A stretch of DNA of 64,000 bases. Source: Streptomyces sp. ASQP_92 (GTDB lineage Bacteria; Actinomycetota; Actinomycetes; Streptomycetales; Streptomycetaceae). This document shows positions 56,706-64,000 of this stretch, one piece after another. The stretch spans positions 1 through 64,000 of the forward strand of contig NZ_JAODUA010000009.1 of assembly GCF_025399895.1 (NCBI RefSeq), given 5' to 3'. Below the pieces are notes generated by a model. It was not told where the DNA came from, searched no databases, and was given only the letters and a program-made list of their open reading frames with translations. The translations under genes and the position numbers were made by a program. The stretch's first letter is position 1; the number at the start of each line of letters is the position of its first letter.

Positions 56706-56885
56706 GGGTGATTCGAGGGGGCCGCGATTTTCCACGACCCTGCCGGTCGGCGGGCACGCGTCGGGGCGGGGGTGGGAGTGCGTGCGGCTGCGCCCCTCGG
56801 CGCAGGGGGCGTAACCCATGATCACGCGCGGCGTTGTGTCGGCGGGGACCGCCCGGCTCCCGCCGACACACGTGAGGGCACCGTC

Positions 56886-57272
56886 ATGCACGAGATCACC
56901 CGAAGAATGGCCACCGGAGCGGCGGTGGCCGCGACCGCACTGAGCTGCGTGATCGTCGCGGGGCCGCCCGCGGCGGCGTCCGGCAAATGGTGCAACAACG
57001 CGGTCTGCATCGAGACCTACGACAACGGCGACTACCTGGGCCGGGTGGAGGTCTCGGTGATCAACACCAACCAGCCGCACCGCATCCACGCCCGCGTGTG
57101 GACCACGAACGGGTGGAGCGCGAACACGAAGGTGGAGGACGTCTCGAAGTTCCGCACCTACCGCGACCAGGCCTACCCCCAACGCCACTTCCCCCCGGGC
57201 ACCCGCCTGTGCGCGGAGGGCTTCCGGGGCGGGGAGAGCGTTGGGCTGCCTTGCGTGACGATCACGGCGTAG
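56886..57272 (+). CDS. Small secreted protein with four Cys
   Basis: A 128-residue protein with a signal peptide (residues 1-33, cleavage near AAASG) and a mature part of about 95 residues. Four Cys remain after cleavage (KWCNNAVC near the start; RLCAEG and LPCVTI near the end), suggesting two disulfides tying the ends together. Strand-like segments (LGRVEVSVINTNQ, HRIHARVWTTNG) suggest a beta sandwich. GTGAGGG precedes the ATG. Secreted Streptomyces proteins of this size are often of unknown role; I do not recognise the family. Confidence 0.75.
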   Translation: MHEITRRMATGAAVAATALSCVIVAGPPAAASGKWCNNAVCIETYDNGDYLGRVEVSVINTNQPHRIHARVWTTNGWSANTKVEDVSKFRTYRDQAYPQRHFPPGTRLCAEGFRGGESVGLPCVTITA

Positions 57273-57344
57273 GGGGGAGGAGCGGGGGCCGTGGCCTTGG
57301 CTGCTGAGCCGGGCTCCCGGCCCCCCCTCCGGGTGGCGTGGCAC

Positions 57345-57379
57345 ACTTTTGCAAGCGGGCGCTTGCAAAAGTTAGCAAG
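57345..57379. promoter_or_regulatory. Operator-like palindrome upstream of the HTH gene
   Basis: Arms ACTTTTGCAAGCG and CGCTTGCAAAAGT form a perfect 13-bp inverted repeat around GG (57345-57372). A third half-site GCAAG follows at 57375-57379, making another dyad CTTGC/GCAAG with the right arm. It lies 19 bases before the start of the HTH regulator, so autoregulation is the natural reading. Confidence 0.8.
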
Positions 57380-57398
57380 GGGGGTGCACCATCGGGGC

Positions 57399-57812
57399 AT
57401 GGCATCGCTCAACGTCGGCAATCTCGGCGAGTTCCTGCGCGAGCAGCGGCGCACCGCGCAGCTTTCGCTGCGGCAGCTCGCCGATGCCGCCGGGGTGTCC
57501 AATCCGTATCTGAGCCAGATCGAGCGCGGGCTGCGCAAGCCGAGTGCGGACATCTTGCAGCAGCTCGCGAAGGCGCTGCGGATCTCGGCCGAGACGCTGT
57601 ACGTACAGGCCGGGATTCTCGACGAGCGGTCTCCCGAGGCCGCCGGGACGCGCAGCGTGATTCTTGCCGACCCCTCGCTCAGTGAGCGTCAGAAGCAGGT
57701 TCTGCTCCAGATCTACGAGTCCTTCCGCAAGGAGAACGGGCTCGACGACGACACGGACACCGACAGCGCCGCCGACGGCAGTGATGCCGACCACCCTCAA
57801 GCGAGCAACTGA
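57399..57812 (+). CDS. XRE-type HTH regulator upstream of hbhA-like gene (Rv0474-like)
   Basis: A 137-residue regulator with a Cro/CI helix-turn-helix (about residues 8-65, LREQRRTAQLSLRQLADAAG to SNPYLSQIERG) and a C-terminal helix with an acidic Asp-rich tail. Its position before an HbhA-like gene and a DUF2516 gene reproduces the mycobacterial order Rv0474, hbhA, Rv0476. A palindrome immediately upstream suggests it represses itself and perhaps the hbhA-like gene 23 bases downstream. Confidence 0.9.
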   Translation: MASLNVGNLGEFLREQRRTAQLSLRQLADAAGVSNPYLSQIERGLRKPSADILQQLAKALRISAETLYVQAGILDERSPEAAGTRSVILADPSLSERQKQVLLQIYESFRKENGLDDDTDTDSAADGSDADHPQASN

Positions 57813-57835
57813 GTAACTGATCCGGGAGGACAGAC

Positions 57836-58447
57836 ATGGCCATCACCGATGACCTGCGCAAGACCCTCACCGACCCCACCCCCCTCTACTTCCTCGCCGG
57901 GACGGCGGACCTCGCGGGGCAGCAGGCCAAGAAGGTGCCGGCGCTGATCGAGAAGATCCAGGCCGAGGCGCCCGAGCGCATCGAGGCCGTGCGCCGTACC
58001 GACCCGAAGGTCGTGCAGGAGAAGGCCGCCGCTCGCGTCAAGGAGGTCCAGACCGCCGTCACGACCCGCGCCACCGATCTCCTGGGCGCCATCGACGGCG
58101 ACTTCAAGAAGCTGGGTGAGAACGCCCAGGACCTGGCGCTGCGCGGGGTCGGCGTCCTCGCCGAGTACGCCGTCAAGGCGCGCGAGGGCTACGACTCCGT
58201 CGCCGAGCACGGCCAGGAGGTCGTCAGGCAGTGGCGCGGTGAGGCCGCCGACGAGATCGTCGAGATCGCCGGCGCCGTCGAGGGCGACGCCCCGGCCAAG
58301 GACGTTCCGGCCCAGGCCGAGCCCGTCGAGTCCGTCGAGTCCGTCGAGCCCGTCGTGGGCGCGGACGCGGCCGACCAGCCCGCCGCCAAGAAGACTGCCC
58401 CGCGCAAGGCCCCGGCGAAGAAGCCGACCGCCAAGTCCGCGGAGTAG
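57836..58447 (+). CDS. Heparin-binding hemagglutinin-like protein (HbhA family)
   Basis: A 203-residue protein with a long helical, coiled-coil-prone N-terminal part (about residues 1-145) and a Lys/Ala/Pro-rich C-terminal tail (KKTAPRKAPAKKPTAK), the plan of mycobacterial HbhA. In mycobacteria the tail binds heparan sulfate; in a soil organism it more likely binds polyanions or affects wall or lipid-body organisation. A VESVESVEP micro-repeat precedes the tail. GGGAGG precedes the ATG. Confidence 0.82.
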   Translation: MAITDDLRKTLTDPTPLYFLAGTADLAGQQAKKVPALIEKIQAEAPERIEAVRRTDPKVVQEKAAARVKEVQTAVTTRATDLLGAIDGDFKKLGENAQDLALRGVGVLAEYAVKAREGYDSVAEHGQEVVRQWRGEAADEIVEIAGAVEGDAPAKDVPAQAEPVESVESVEPVVGADAADQPAAKKTAPRKAPAKKPTAKSAE

Positions 58448-58492
58448 CGTTCGCCGGGCGTCCCCCAGCGACGCGCTGAGCCATCCCGCGGT

Positions 58493-58515
58493 GCGGGCAC
58501 TTCCGGGGTGCCCGC
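58493..58515 (+). terminator. Hairpin after the HbhA-like gene
   Basis: GCGGGCAC pairs with GTGCCCGC around TTCCGGG: a perfect 8-bp stem 45 bases after the stop. Confidence 0.5.
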
Positions 58516-58583
58516 GCCGTTGGACCAGTACCGTGGCCGCGAGCGCTCTCGGGGCTCATCACTCATCAGGACTTATCTAGGCG

Positions 58584-58937
58584 GTGCACGGCATGTTGCT
58601 CACGGGATTCAGCCTCTTCACCTCGCTGCTCAATCTCGCGATGCTCGTCATCGCCGTCGTGGCGTTCGTCTTCGCCGTCATCGCCCGCGAGGACGCGTAC
58701 CGCGCGGCCGGCAAGCAGACCAAGCCGTTCTGGCTGATCATCCTCGGCATCACGGTCGTGGTGAACCTGGTCGTGCCGGTCCTGTTCCTCCAGCTCGCCG
58801 GGCTCGTCGCCTCGATCGTGTTCATGGTGGACGTACGGCCCGCGCTGCGGCAGGTCTCCGGCGGTGGCCGGGGTGGCCGCCGCGGCGGCGGCTCCAGCAG
58901 TGACGGTCCTTACGGGCCCTACAACGGCGGGCGTTAA
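58584..58937 (+). CDS. DUF2516 membrane protein (Rv0476-like)
   Basis: A 117-residue protein with two or three membrane helices (about residues 6-32, 50-70 and 72-90), a short polar loop AREDAYRAAGKQTKPFW that is the most conserved part of DUF2516, and a Gly/Arg/Ser-rich tail. The GTG at 58584 may be a leaderless start as TTATCT lies just upstream; the ATG three codons on is the alternative. Third member of the Rv0474-Rv0476-like set. Function unknown. Confidence 0.82.
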   Translation: MHGMLLTGFSLFTSLLNLAMLVIAVVAFVFAVIAREDAYRAAGKQTKPFWLIILGITVVVNLVVPVLFLQLAGLVASIVFMVDVRPALRQVSGGGRGGRRGGGSSSDGPYGPYNGGR

Positions 58938-58961
58938 CCCCTGCCACCCGGGGCGGCGGCC

Positions 58962-59002
58962 CCCGGAGAGCCGGTCCTCCTCAGGCGGGCCGGCTCTCCG
59001 GG
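58962..59002. terminator. Bidirectional hairpin between DUF2516 and phosphatase genes
   Basis: CCCGGAGAGCCGG pairs perfectly with CCGGCTCTCCGGG (13 bp, loop of 15). It overlaps the last seven codons and stop of the phosphatase gene, so it lies partly within coding sequence. Confidence 0.75.
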
Positions 59003-60231
59003 CGTTTGCGCTCCAGGAGGACCACCGCCACGTCGTCCGTCAGCTCGCCCCCGTTGAGTTCGCGGGCCCGGGTCACGGCCGCCTCCAGCAGGGCCTCGCC
59101 GCGCAGCCCCGACGCGAGCTGATCGTTGATCATGTCCAGCATGCCGTCCTGGCCGAGCCGCCGGCTGCCCTCGCCGGTGCGGCCCTCGATCAGGCCGTCG
59201 GTGTACATCAACAGGCCCCATTCGCGGCCGAGTTCGACCTGCCGGCGCGGCCAGCGGGCCCGGGGCAGCAGACCCAGGGCCGGGCCGCTGTTCTCGTACG
59301 GGAGCAACTGGGCCCGGCCGTTCAGCGCGATCAACGGCGAGGGGTGGCCCGCGAGGCAGAGGCCGGCCCGGCGGCCGTCGGGCGCGATGTCCACCGTACA
59401 CAGCGTCGCGAATATCTCCTCGCTGTCCCTCTCGTGCTCCAGGACCTGCTGAAGGGTGGAGAGCAGCTCGTCCCCGCACAGGCCCGCGAGCGTCAACGCC
59501 CGCCAGGCGATGCGGAGTTCGACCCCGAGGGCCGCCTCGTCGGGGCCGTGGCCGCAGACGTCGCCGATCATCGCGTGGACGGTTCCGTCGGGGGTGCGCA
59601 CCGTGTCGTAGAAGTCGCCGCCGAGCAGCGCGCGCGAGCGGCCGGGCCGGTAGCGGGCCGCGAAACGCAGGTCCGAGCCGTCAAGGAGCGGCGTCGGGAG
59701 CAGCCCGCGCTCCAGGCGGGCGTTCTCCTGGGCGCGCAGCCGCGACTCCGCCAGCTTGTACTGGGCGGTGTCCGCGCGCTTGCGCTCCACCGCGTACCGG
59801 ATGGCGCGGCTCAGCAGCCTGCCGTCCAGCTCGTCGCGGAACAGATAGTCCTGCGCGCCCACCCGGACCGCCTCCGCCGCCCGCTCGGCGTGCGTGGACG
59901 GGGTGAGGGCCAGCACGGCGTGGCGCGGGGCGAGGCGGAGCAGATGGCGCAGTGCCGCGAGCTCGTCGTCGGGGTCCCGGCCGGGCAGCGCCAGGTCCAG
60001 GAGGATGCAGTGGATGTCGTCGGTGAGCAGCCGCTCGGCCTCGGTGAGGTTGCGGGCGGTCCGGATGCGGACCCGGGTGCCGGCCTCGTCGAGCAGCTCG
60101 TGCACGGTGAAGGTGCCCGCCGGGTCGTCCTCGATGACCAGCAGATTGAGCGGGCCGTCGACGGCGCCGCCCGTCTGGGCCTCCGGGGCGGCGCGCTGGT
60201 GCGGTACGGGTACGTGCTGGGATGCGGGCAT
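58981..60231 (-). CDS. Receiver-SpoIIE-type (PP2C) Ser/Thr phosphatase
   Basis: A 416-residue protein. A response-regulator receiver domain comes first (about residues 25-140; phosphoacceptor Asp in ILLDLALPG near 75). A helical linker follows, then a PP2C/SpoIIE phosphatase domain (about 190-410) with metal-binding Asp in LLGGDFYDT, IGDVCGHGPDEA and LTDDVAVVLL. Such proteins dephosphorylate anti-anti-sigma factors in RsbU-like switches. No anti-sigma partner is adjacent. The ATG at 60231 has GGAAGGA upstream; an ATG 28 codons earlier is less likely. Confidence 0.9.
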   Translation of the reverse strand: MPASQHVPVPHQRAAPEAQTGGAVDGPLNLLVIEDDPAGTFTVHELLDEAGTRVRIRTARNLTEAERLLTDDIHCILLDLALPGRDPDDELAALRHLLRLAPRHAVLALTPSTHAERAAEAVRVGAQDYLFRDELDGRLLSRAIRYAVERKRADTAQYKLAESRLRAQENARLERGLLPTPLLDGSDLRFAARYRPGRSRALLGGDFYDTVRTPDGTVHAMIGDVCGHGPDEAALGVELRIAWRALTLAGLCGDELLSTLQQVLEHERDSEEIFATLCTVDIAPDGRRAGLCLAGHPSPLIALNGRAQLLPYENSGPALGLLPRARWPRRQVELGREWGLLMYTDGLIEGRTGEGSRRLGQDGMLDMINDQLASGLRGEALLEAAVTRARELNGGELTDDVAVVLLERKRPESRPA

Positions 60232-60481
60232 CGTCGGTTCCGGAATCCTTCCCTCCCCCCGAGGGTGCGGATGGAGCGCCGGTCGGCGCCCCACCAGCCG
60301 GGACCCTAGCCTCATCCACCGGCGCGGCGGAATGGCGATGGGTCGTTCATCACTGAACCCCGGTTGGCATATGCCTCATGCCCGATTTGTCGGGGCCCCA
60401 GGAAGTTGCGGAGTGCCCGTCGCGACGGCTCGGAGGCGCCCCCGCACGCCCGGGCGCTCCCGCGAGGCAGGGGCGTACGGG

Positions 60482-61540
60482 CTACTTGTCCGGCCGCACG
60501 ACCCCGAGGATCGGCATGGAACCCGCTCCGGTGATCGTCACGGTCCGGCCGGGCCGCGGGGCGTGCACGATCGCGCCGTCGCCGATGTACATCCCGACAT
60601 GGGTGGCGTCGGCGAAGTAGATGACGAGGTCGCCGGGGCGCATGTCCTTGATCGCCACGTGCGGCAGTCGCGCCCACTGCTCCTGCGAGGTGCGCGGGAC
60701 GGGGTGCCCGGCCGCGAGCCAGGCCTGGGAGGTGAGCCCCGAACAGTCGAAGGTGTCGGGACCCGCGGCGCCCCAGATGTACTTCTTGCCGATCTGGTCG
60801 GTGACGAACTTCACGGCCTTCCTGCCCTGCTCGCTCGCGCTGCCGTTGATGTCCTTCAGGACGCCGGTGCTCAGCCAGGCCGTCTGCGAGTCGAACTCCT
60901 TCTTGCGCTCCAGCTCGGCCAGGCGCTCGCGCTCCTGCTCCTTGAGCTGGGACTGGAGCTTCTCGGCCGCCGCGATCTTCTCGGTGATGTCCTTCTTCGC
61001 GGCTTCCTTCTTGACCCGGTTGGCCTCCAGGTTCTTCCACTGGGCGGTGGCGTCCGCGCTGTACGCCGCCAAGTCGGCCTGGGTTCTGTTCAGTTCGCCG
61101 AGCAGGCCCTGGGCCGCCTGCTGGCCCTGGCGCAGCGCGCCGGCACCGTCCAGGAAGCCCTCGGGGTCGCCGCTGAGCATCATCTGCGCGCCGGGCGGAA
61201 GGCCGCCGTTGCGGTACTGCATGCGCGCGGTTGCGCCCGCCTGGTCCTTCAAGCGCTTGATCTTCTCCTGGCCCTTCACGATGTCCTGGGCCAGCCGCAC
61301 GATCTGCGCGGACTGCTCCTTGGTCTGTTCCTCGGCGAGGTTGTACGCGTCGGTGGCCGCGGCCGCCCGGCGGTACAGGTCGTCGATCTGCCTGCTCACC
61401 TCGTCCAGCGTCCTGGGCCGGTCCGGCGCCGTGGTCGACGGCGTCGGCACCGGATCGGCGAACGCCGTGCCCGGAGCGGCCACCGCGGTCAAGGCGCACA
61501 CCAGGGCGATGGCGATCGCCAAACGTCGCGTCTTCGGCAC
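60482..61540 (-). CDS. Secreted NlpC/P60 peptidoglycan endopeptidase (RipA-like)
   Basis: A 352-residue wall hydrolase: signal peptide (residues 1-28, AFA cleavage site), a long coiled coil (about 45-220, rich in Glu/Lys/Gln) and an NlpC/P60 domain (about 235-352). The catalytic Cys is in FDCSGLTSQ, His in ATHVGMYIG and the third polar residue in IVHAPRPG. The coiled coil usually keeps the enzyme inactive or binds the divisome. The start is supported by the GGAGGGGGAG upstream. Its leader carries four tandem 21-base repeats. Confidence 0.93.
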   Translation of the reverse strand: MPKTRRLAIAIALVCALTAVAAPGTAFADPVPTPSTTAPDRPRTLDEVSRQIDDLYRRAAAATDAYNLAEEQTKEQSAQIVRLAQDIVKGQEKIKRLKDQAGATARMQYRNGGLPPGAQMMLSGDPEGFLDGAGALRQGQQAAQGLLGELNRTQADLAAYSADATAQWKNLEANRVKKEAAKKDITEKIAAAEKLQSQLKEQERERLAELERKKEFDSQTAWLSTGVLKDINGSASEQGRKAVKFVTDQIGKKYIWGAAGPDTFDCSGLTSQAWLAAGHPVPRTSQEQWARLPHVAIKDMRPGDLVIYFADATHVGMYIGDGAIVHAPRPGRTVTITGAGSMPILGVVRPDK

Positions 61541-61582
61541 TGAGAACTCCCCCTCCAGTCAGCTCCGGCCCCACACCGGAAA

Positions 61583-61666
61583 CACCGGGCCCTTCGCCCG
61601 GATCGCCGGACCCCGCGCCCGGACCACCGGGCACCTCGCCCGGAACGCCGGTCACTTCGCAGGTGA
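61583..61666 (-). repeat. Four tandem 21-bp repeats, two forming perfect hairpins
   Basis: Units start at 61583, 61604, 61625 and 61646. Units 1 and 3 contain CCGGGC and GCCCGG around five bases, a perfect 6-bp stem; unit 2 has one mismatch and unit 4 is decayed. They lie in the transcribed leader of the RipA-like gene, 43 bases before its start. Confidence 0.85.
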
Positions 61667-61686
61667 TTTACCGTCAGTAACATCAC
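61663..61686. promoter_or_regulatory. Palindrome upstream of the RipA-like gene
   Basis: GTGATTTAC and GTAACATCAC are inverted repeats apart from one extra base, around CGTCA. AT-rich for this genome and placed where the promoter of the hydrolase gene is expected. The bound regulator is unknown. Confidence 0.45.
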
Positions 61687-61940
61687 ACAGTGACCGCGAT
61701 GCTGCCACGCCCGCCGCCAAAACGACAGGGGCGCCAAGGCACCGGACGGGGCACATCCCCTTGCGTGTGCCGCCCTCCGTCCCCTCCCGTCTGACGAACC
61801 TCGCCCTCCACGCGTTCCAGCCGCCACGGGAGTTCACTCGTTGGACGACGCGCGCAAGCCTGCTCGGGTCGGGGCGGAAGCTCTCGGTGTGCCGCCTGCC
61901 AGGGTGGGACGCGGGCCTCGGCCGCACGGCGGCCCGGCCC

Positions 61941-62753
61941 TCAACGAGGCGCCAGCGCCGACCAGTTGACCGTGACCTCGCCCTGCCGCCAGCGCCGTAC
62001 GCCGTCCACGACGGGCCAGTCCGCCGCCAGTTCCCGTACGGACTTGATCCAGCGCTGGCGTGCGCCGAGCGAGGCGTAGGGGGCGGACGCCGCCCAGGCC
62101 CGGTCGAAGTCGCGCAGGAAGGAGTGGACCGGCTCACCCGGAACGTTGCGGTGGATCAGCGCCTTGGGCAGGCGTTCGGCCAGGTCGGAGGGGCGCTCCA
62201 GGGAGCCGAGCCGGGTCGCGAAGGTCACCGTGCGGGGGCCGTCCGGGCCGAGCGCGACCCAGACGTGGCGTCGGCCGATCTCGTCGCAGGTGCCCTCGAC
62301 GAGCAGTCCGCCGGGCGCGAGCCGTGCGCACAGCCGCGCCCAGACGGCCGCCACCTCGGCCTCGTCGTACTGGCGCAGTACGTTCGCCGCGCGGATCAGC
62401 AGCGGCGGTTCGGCCAGCGGCACCTCGAAGCCGCCGTGCCGGAAGACCAGGCCCTCGCGTTCGTACGGTTTGGCCGCGGCCACCCGGGCGGGCTCGATCT
62501 CGATGCCGACCACCGAGACGGCGGGGGCGGTGGTGCGCAGGCGCTGGAGCAGTTCCACCGCGGTCCAGGGGGACGCCCCGTACCCGAGGTCTACGGCGAC
62601 CGGCGCGTCGGCACGGCGCAGCACGGCCCCGTGCACGTCCGCGATCCAGCGGTCCATGCGGCGCAGCCGGTTCGGGTTGGTGGTGCCGCGGGTGACGGTG
62701 CCGACGGGGCGCCTGGCGGGGGCGCGCTTGGCGGGCGGGGCGGGTGGAGCCAT
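61941..62753 (-). CDS. SAM-dependent methyltransferase-like protein
   Basis: A 270-residue class I methyltransferase-like protein. Motif I is degenerate (VAVDLGYGASPW near residue 55), followed by VVGIEIEPARVAAAKP (motif post I) and FRHGGFEVPL. The C-terminal part (RVLDFDxAW-like FLRDFDRAWAA) is not typical. The same gene lies next to mshA in other streptomycetes, but no link to mycothiol is known to me. ATG with TACCCT six bases upstream, probably leaderless. Substrate unknown. Confidence 0.8.
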   Translation of the reverse strand: MAPPAPPAKRAPARRPVGTVTRGTTNPNRLRRMDRWIADVHGAVLRRADAPVAVDLGYGASPWTAVELLQRLRTTAPAVSVVGIEIEPARVAAAKPYEREGLVFRHGGFEVPLAEPPLLIRAANVLRQYDEAEVAAVWARLCARLAPGGLLVEGTCDEIGRRHVWVALGPDGPRTVTFATRLGSLERPSDLAERLPKALIHRNVPGEPVHSFLRDFDRAWAASAPYASLGARQRWIKSVRELAADWPVVDGVRRWRQGEVTVNWSALAPR

Positions 62754-62759
62754 AGGACG

Positions 62760-62765
62760 AGGGTA
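62760..62765 (-). promoter_or_regulatory. -10 box of a leaderless methyltransferase transcript
   Basis: TACCCT on the minus strand, six bases before the ATG at 62753, with no ribosome site. Confidence 0.5.
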
Positions 62766-63007
62766 GGCGGCGGGCGGCCGGGGGCGGGCCGGGCCCAGCG
62801 GCGCCGATTCGGGCGGGGCTCAGCGCTTCCTCCCCCGCCCCGGCCCGCGCGACGGGCCGTGCCTGCCGCCCCCCCCGGCCCGTCCGGCAACATTTTGGCA
62901 AAGTGGAAATGAAAGGACGGATTCCGGTGTTCGGGGCTTTGGAGAGGCGTGCCCGTATGCCCGCTCCGCGTCCGAAGGCAGTGCCCCGAGCCGAGGAGGG
63001 CCTCGAC

Positions 63008-64000
63008 GTGAGCCAGTACGTGTCCCGGTTCGCCGGCACCCTGGCGGGGCCGCCCAGGCTCCGGCTGCCCGGGGGTCACCGCAAGCCGCGCCGGGTCGCC
63101 ATGCTCAGCGTCCACACCTCCCCGCTGCACCAGCCGGGGACGGGCGACGCGGGCGGCATGAACGTGTACATCGTCGAGCTGGCCAAGCGCCTCGCCGCGA
63201 TCAACATCGAGGTCGAGATCTTCACGCGGGCCACCACGGGCGGGCTCGCGCCGACCGTGGAGATGTCGCCCGGGGTGCTGGTGCGCCACATCGACGCGGG
63301 GCCGTACGAGGGGCTCGCCAAGGAGGAGCTGCCCGCCCAGCTCTGCGCCTTCACGCACGGGGTCATGCAGGCCTGGGCGCACCACCGGCCCGGCCACTAC
63401 GACCTGGTCCACTCCCACTACTGGCTCTCCGGGCACGTCGGCTGGCTCGCCGCCCAGCGCTGGGGGGTGCCTCTGGTCCACGCCATGCACACCATGGCCA
63501 AGGTCAAGAACGCCGCGCTCGCCGAGGGCGACACCCCCGAACCGGCCGCGCGGGTCATCGGCGAGACGCAGATCGTGAACGCGGCGGACCGGCTGATCGC
63601 CAACACCGCCGAGGAGGCCGACGAACTCGTCCGCTTCTACGACGCGGACCCGGGCACCGTCGCCGTCGTCCACCCCGGTGTGAACCTCGACCGCTTCCGC
63701 CCGGCCGACGGCAGGACCGCGGCACGCGACCGGCTCGGGCTGCCCCGGGACGCGTTCATCCCGCTCTTCGCGGGCCGCATACAGCCGCTCAAGGCGCCCG
63801 ACATCCTGCTGCGCGCTGCGGCCGAACTCCTCGACCGGGACCCGTCGTTGCGCTCGCGCATGATCGTGCCGATCGTGGGCGGCCCGTCCGGGAGCGGCCT
63901 CGCCAAGCCGGAGGGCTTGCAGAAGCTCGCGGCCAAGCTCGGCATCTGCGACGTCGTACGGTTCAAGCCGCCCGTGGGCCAGGACCGGCTCGCGGACTGG
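63008..64000 (+). CDS. mshA: D-inositol-3-phosphate glycosyltransferase MshA, 3' end outside window
   Basis: The first 331 residues of a GT-B glycosyltransferase of family GT4, which joins GlcNAc from UDP-GlcNAc to inositol 3-phosphate, the first dedicated step of mycothiol synthesis. Donor and acceptor motifs are standard: SVHTSPLHQPGTGDAGGMNVYI near residue 35, HSHYWLSGHVGW near 137 and FAGRIQPLKAPDIL near 255, with the family Lys of the sugar-nucleotide site. I start at GTG 63008 (MSQYVSRF) because GAGGAGGG lies seven bases before it; an ATG at 62957 is in frame. No stop codon occurs before the right edge, so the gene is truncated only by the window. Confidence 0.94.
   Translation, partial: MSQYVSRFAGTLAGPPRLRLPGGHRKPRRVAMLSVHTSPLHQPGTGDAGGMNVYIVELAKRLAAINIEVEIFTRATTGGLAPTVEMSPGVLVRHIDAGPYEGLAKEELPAQLCAFTHGVMQAWAHHRPGHYDLVHSHYWLSGHVGWLAAQRWGVPLVHAMHTMAKVKNAALAEGDTPEPAARVIGETQIVNAADRLIANTAEEADELVRFYDADPGTVAVVHPGVNLDRFRPADGRTAARDRLGLPRDAFIPLFAGRIQPLKAPDILLRAAAELLDRDPSLRSRMIVPIVGGPSGSGLAKPEGLQKLAAKLGICDVVRFKPPVGQDRLADW

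Larger units (their letters stand above)
61541..61940. other. 400-base gene-free region before the RipA-like gene
   Basis: Holds the promoter and leader of the hydrolase gene, the 21-bp repeat array (61583-61666) and a palindrome (61663-61686). From 61690 to 61940 I see neither a gene nor an RNA element. I looked for the c-di-AMP ydaO riboswitch often found before wall hydrolase genes in Streptomyces and did not find its conserved blocks. Confidence 0.5.

Noticed and set aside
58962..59002. Hairpin overlapping the phosphatase end considered as coding artefact only
   Set aside because: The rejection is of that idea: a 13-bp perfect stem between convergent genes is better explained as a terminator, so it is listed as one.
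61541..61940. c-di-AMP (ydaO) riboswitch before the RipA-like gene
   Set aside because: The conserved ydaO blocks are not visible; the repeats and hairpins found there do not match that fold.

Overview
The window is a 64 kb piece of a high-GC actinobacterial chromosome, almost certainly a Streptomyces. GC content is about 70 percent with strong third-position GC. Gene content and order match what I remember of the conserved core of the S. coelicolor chromosome, from just before pitH1-pstBACS, through ppk, mshD, glnR and nur, to mshA. I see no rRNA, tRNA, insertion sequence, phage or CRISPR array. Every long ORF antisense to a recognisable gene looks like a GC-frame shadow. Layout. (1) 0-4.4 kb: a GNAT acetyltransferase, a NarL-type two-component system (response regulator and DesK-like kinase, ATGA-overlapped) and a divergent two-gene ABC exporter. 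(2) 4.5-16 kb: the most unusual block. A leftward operon encodes what looks like a stripped-down Gram-positive type IV secretion apparatus: a two-helix pilin-like protein, a VirB8-like anchored protein, a VirB6-like polytopic protein, an SCO6880-type protein, a VirB4-type ATPase and a VirD4/TraG-like protein whose P-loop has decayed. Rightward from the same intergenic region run a secreted trypsin-like protease, a receptor Ser/Thr kinase and a VirB1/CwlT-like transglycosylase-NlpC/P60 hydrolase. There is no relaxase, integrase or attachment site. (3) 16-20 kb: a PAP2 phosphatase, an exported bicovalent-FAD-type oxidoreductase, a lipoprotein and small proteins. (4) 20-31 kb: metal and phosphate. 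csoR sits beside a palindromic operator; then come the low-affinity phosphate transporter with its DUF47 partner, pstSCAB behind a PHO box, and a NUDIX-CHAD-ppk polyphosphate operon. (5) 31-44 kb: mshD (mycothiol), a secreted 5'-nucleotidase, an OmpR/HAMP-kinase/HtrA-like cluster resembling MprAB-PepD, a LacI regulator, glnR, a hydrolase, a MoaD/ThiS-like protein, a Gln-rich membrane protein and a DUF2993 protein. (6) 44.5-46.8 kb: sulfur genes. A leaderless Cys-containing leader peptide precedes a thiosulfate sulfurtransferase, followed by DUF1416, DUF3099 and DsrE genes. (7) 47-56.6 kb: a three-gene operon of anchored proteins of unknown function, a 33-residue membrane peptide, a nitrobindin-like protein, nur, ygfZ, dtd, rsiG, an L-asparaginase, an Eis-like acetyltransferase and a quinone oxidoreductase. 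(8) 56.9-64 kb: a small secreted Cys protein, an HTH regulator/HbhA-like/DUF2516 trio syntenic with mycobacterial Rv0474-Rv0476, a receiver-SpoIIE-type phosphatase, a RipA-like NlpC/P60 hydrolase behind tandem hairpin repeats, a methyltransferase, and mshA running off the right end. How the genes work together: the phosphate block handles uptake (Pst high affinity, Pit low affinity), storage (Ppk, CHAD) and release (5'-nucleotidase). mshA and mshD are the first and last dedicated mycothiol steps. The sulfur block, nur, csoR, glnR and rsiG are small stress, metal, nitrogen and development controls. Three cell-wall hydrolase systems (the transglycosylase-NlpC/P60 protein, the RipA-like protein and the HtrA-like envelope protease) point to envelope remodelling. 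Two intergenic regions (34.3-34.75 and 44.2-44.4 kb) carry the same composite repeat family, and many genes, especially between 44 and 55 kb, show a TANNNT -10 box 6-7 bases before the start codon, the signature of leaderless transcripts.
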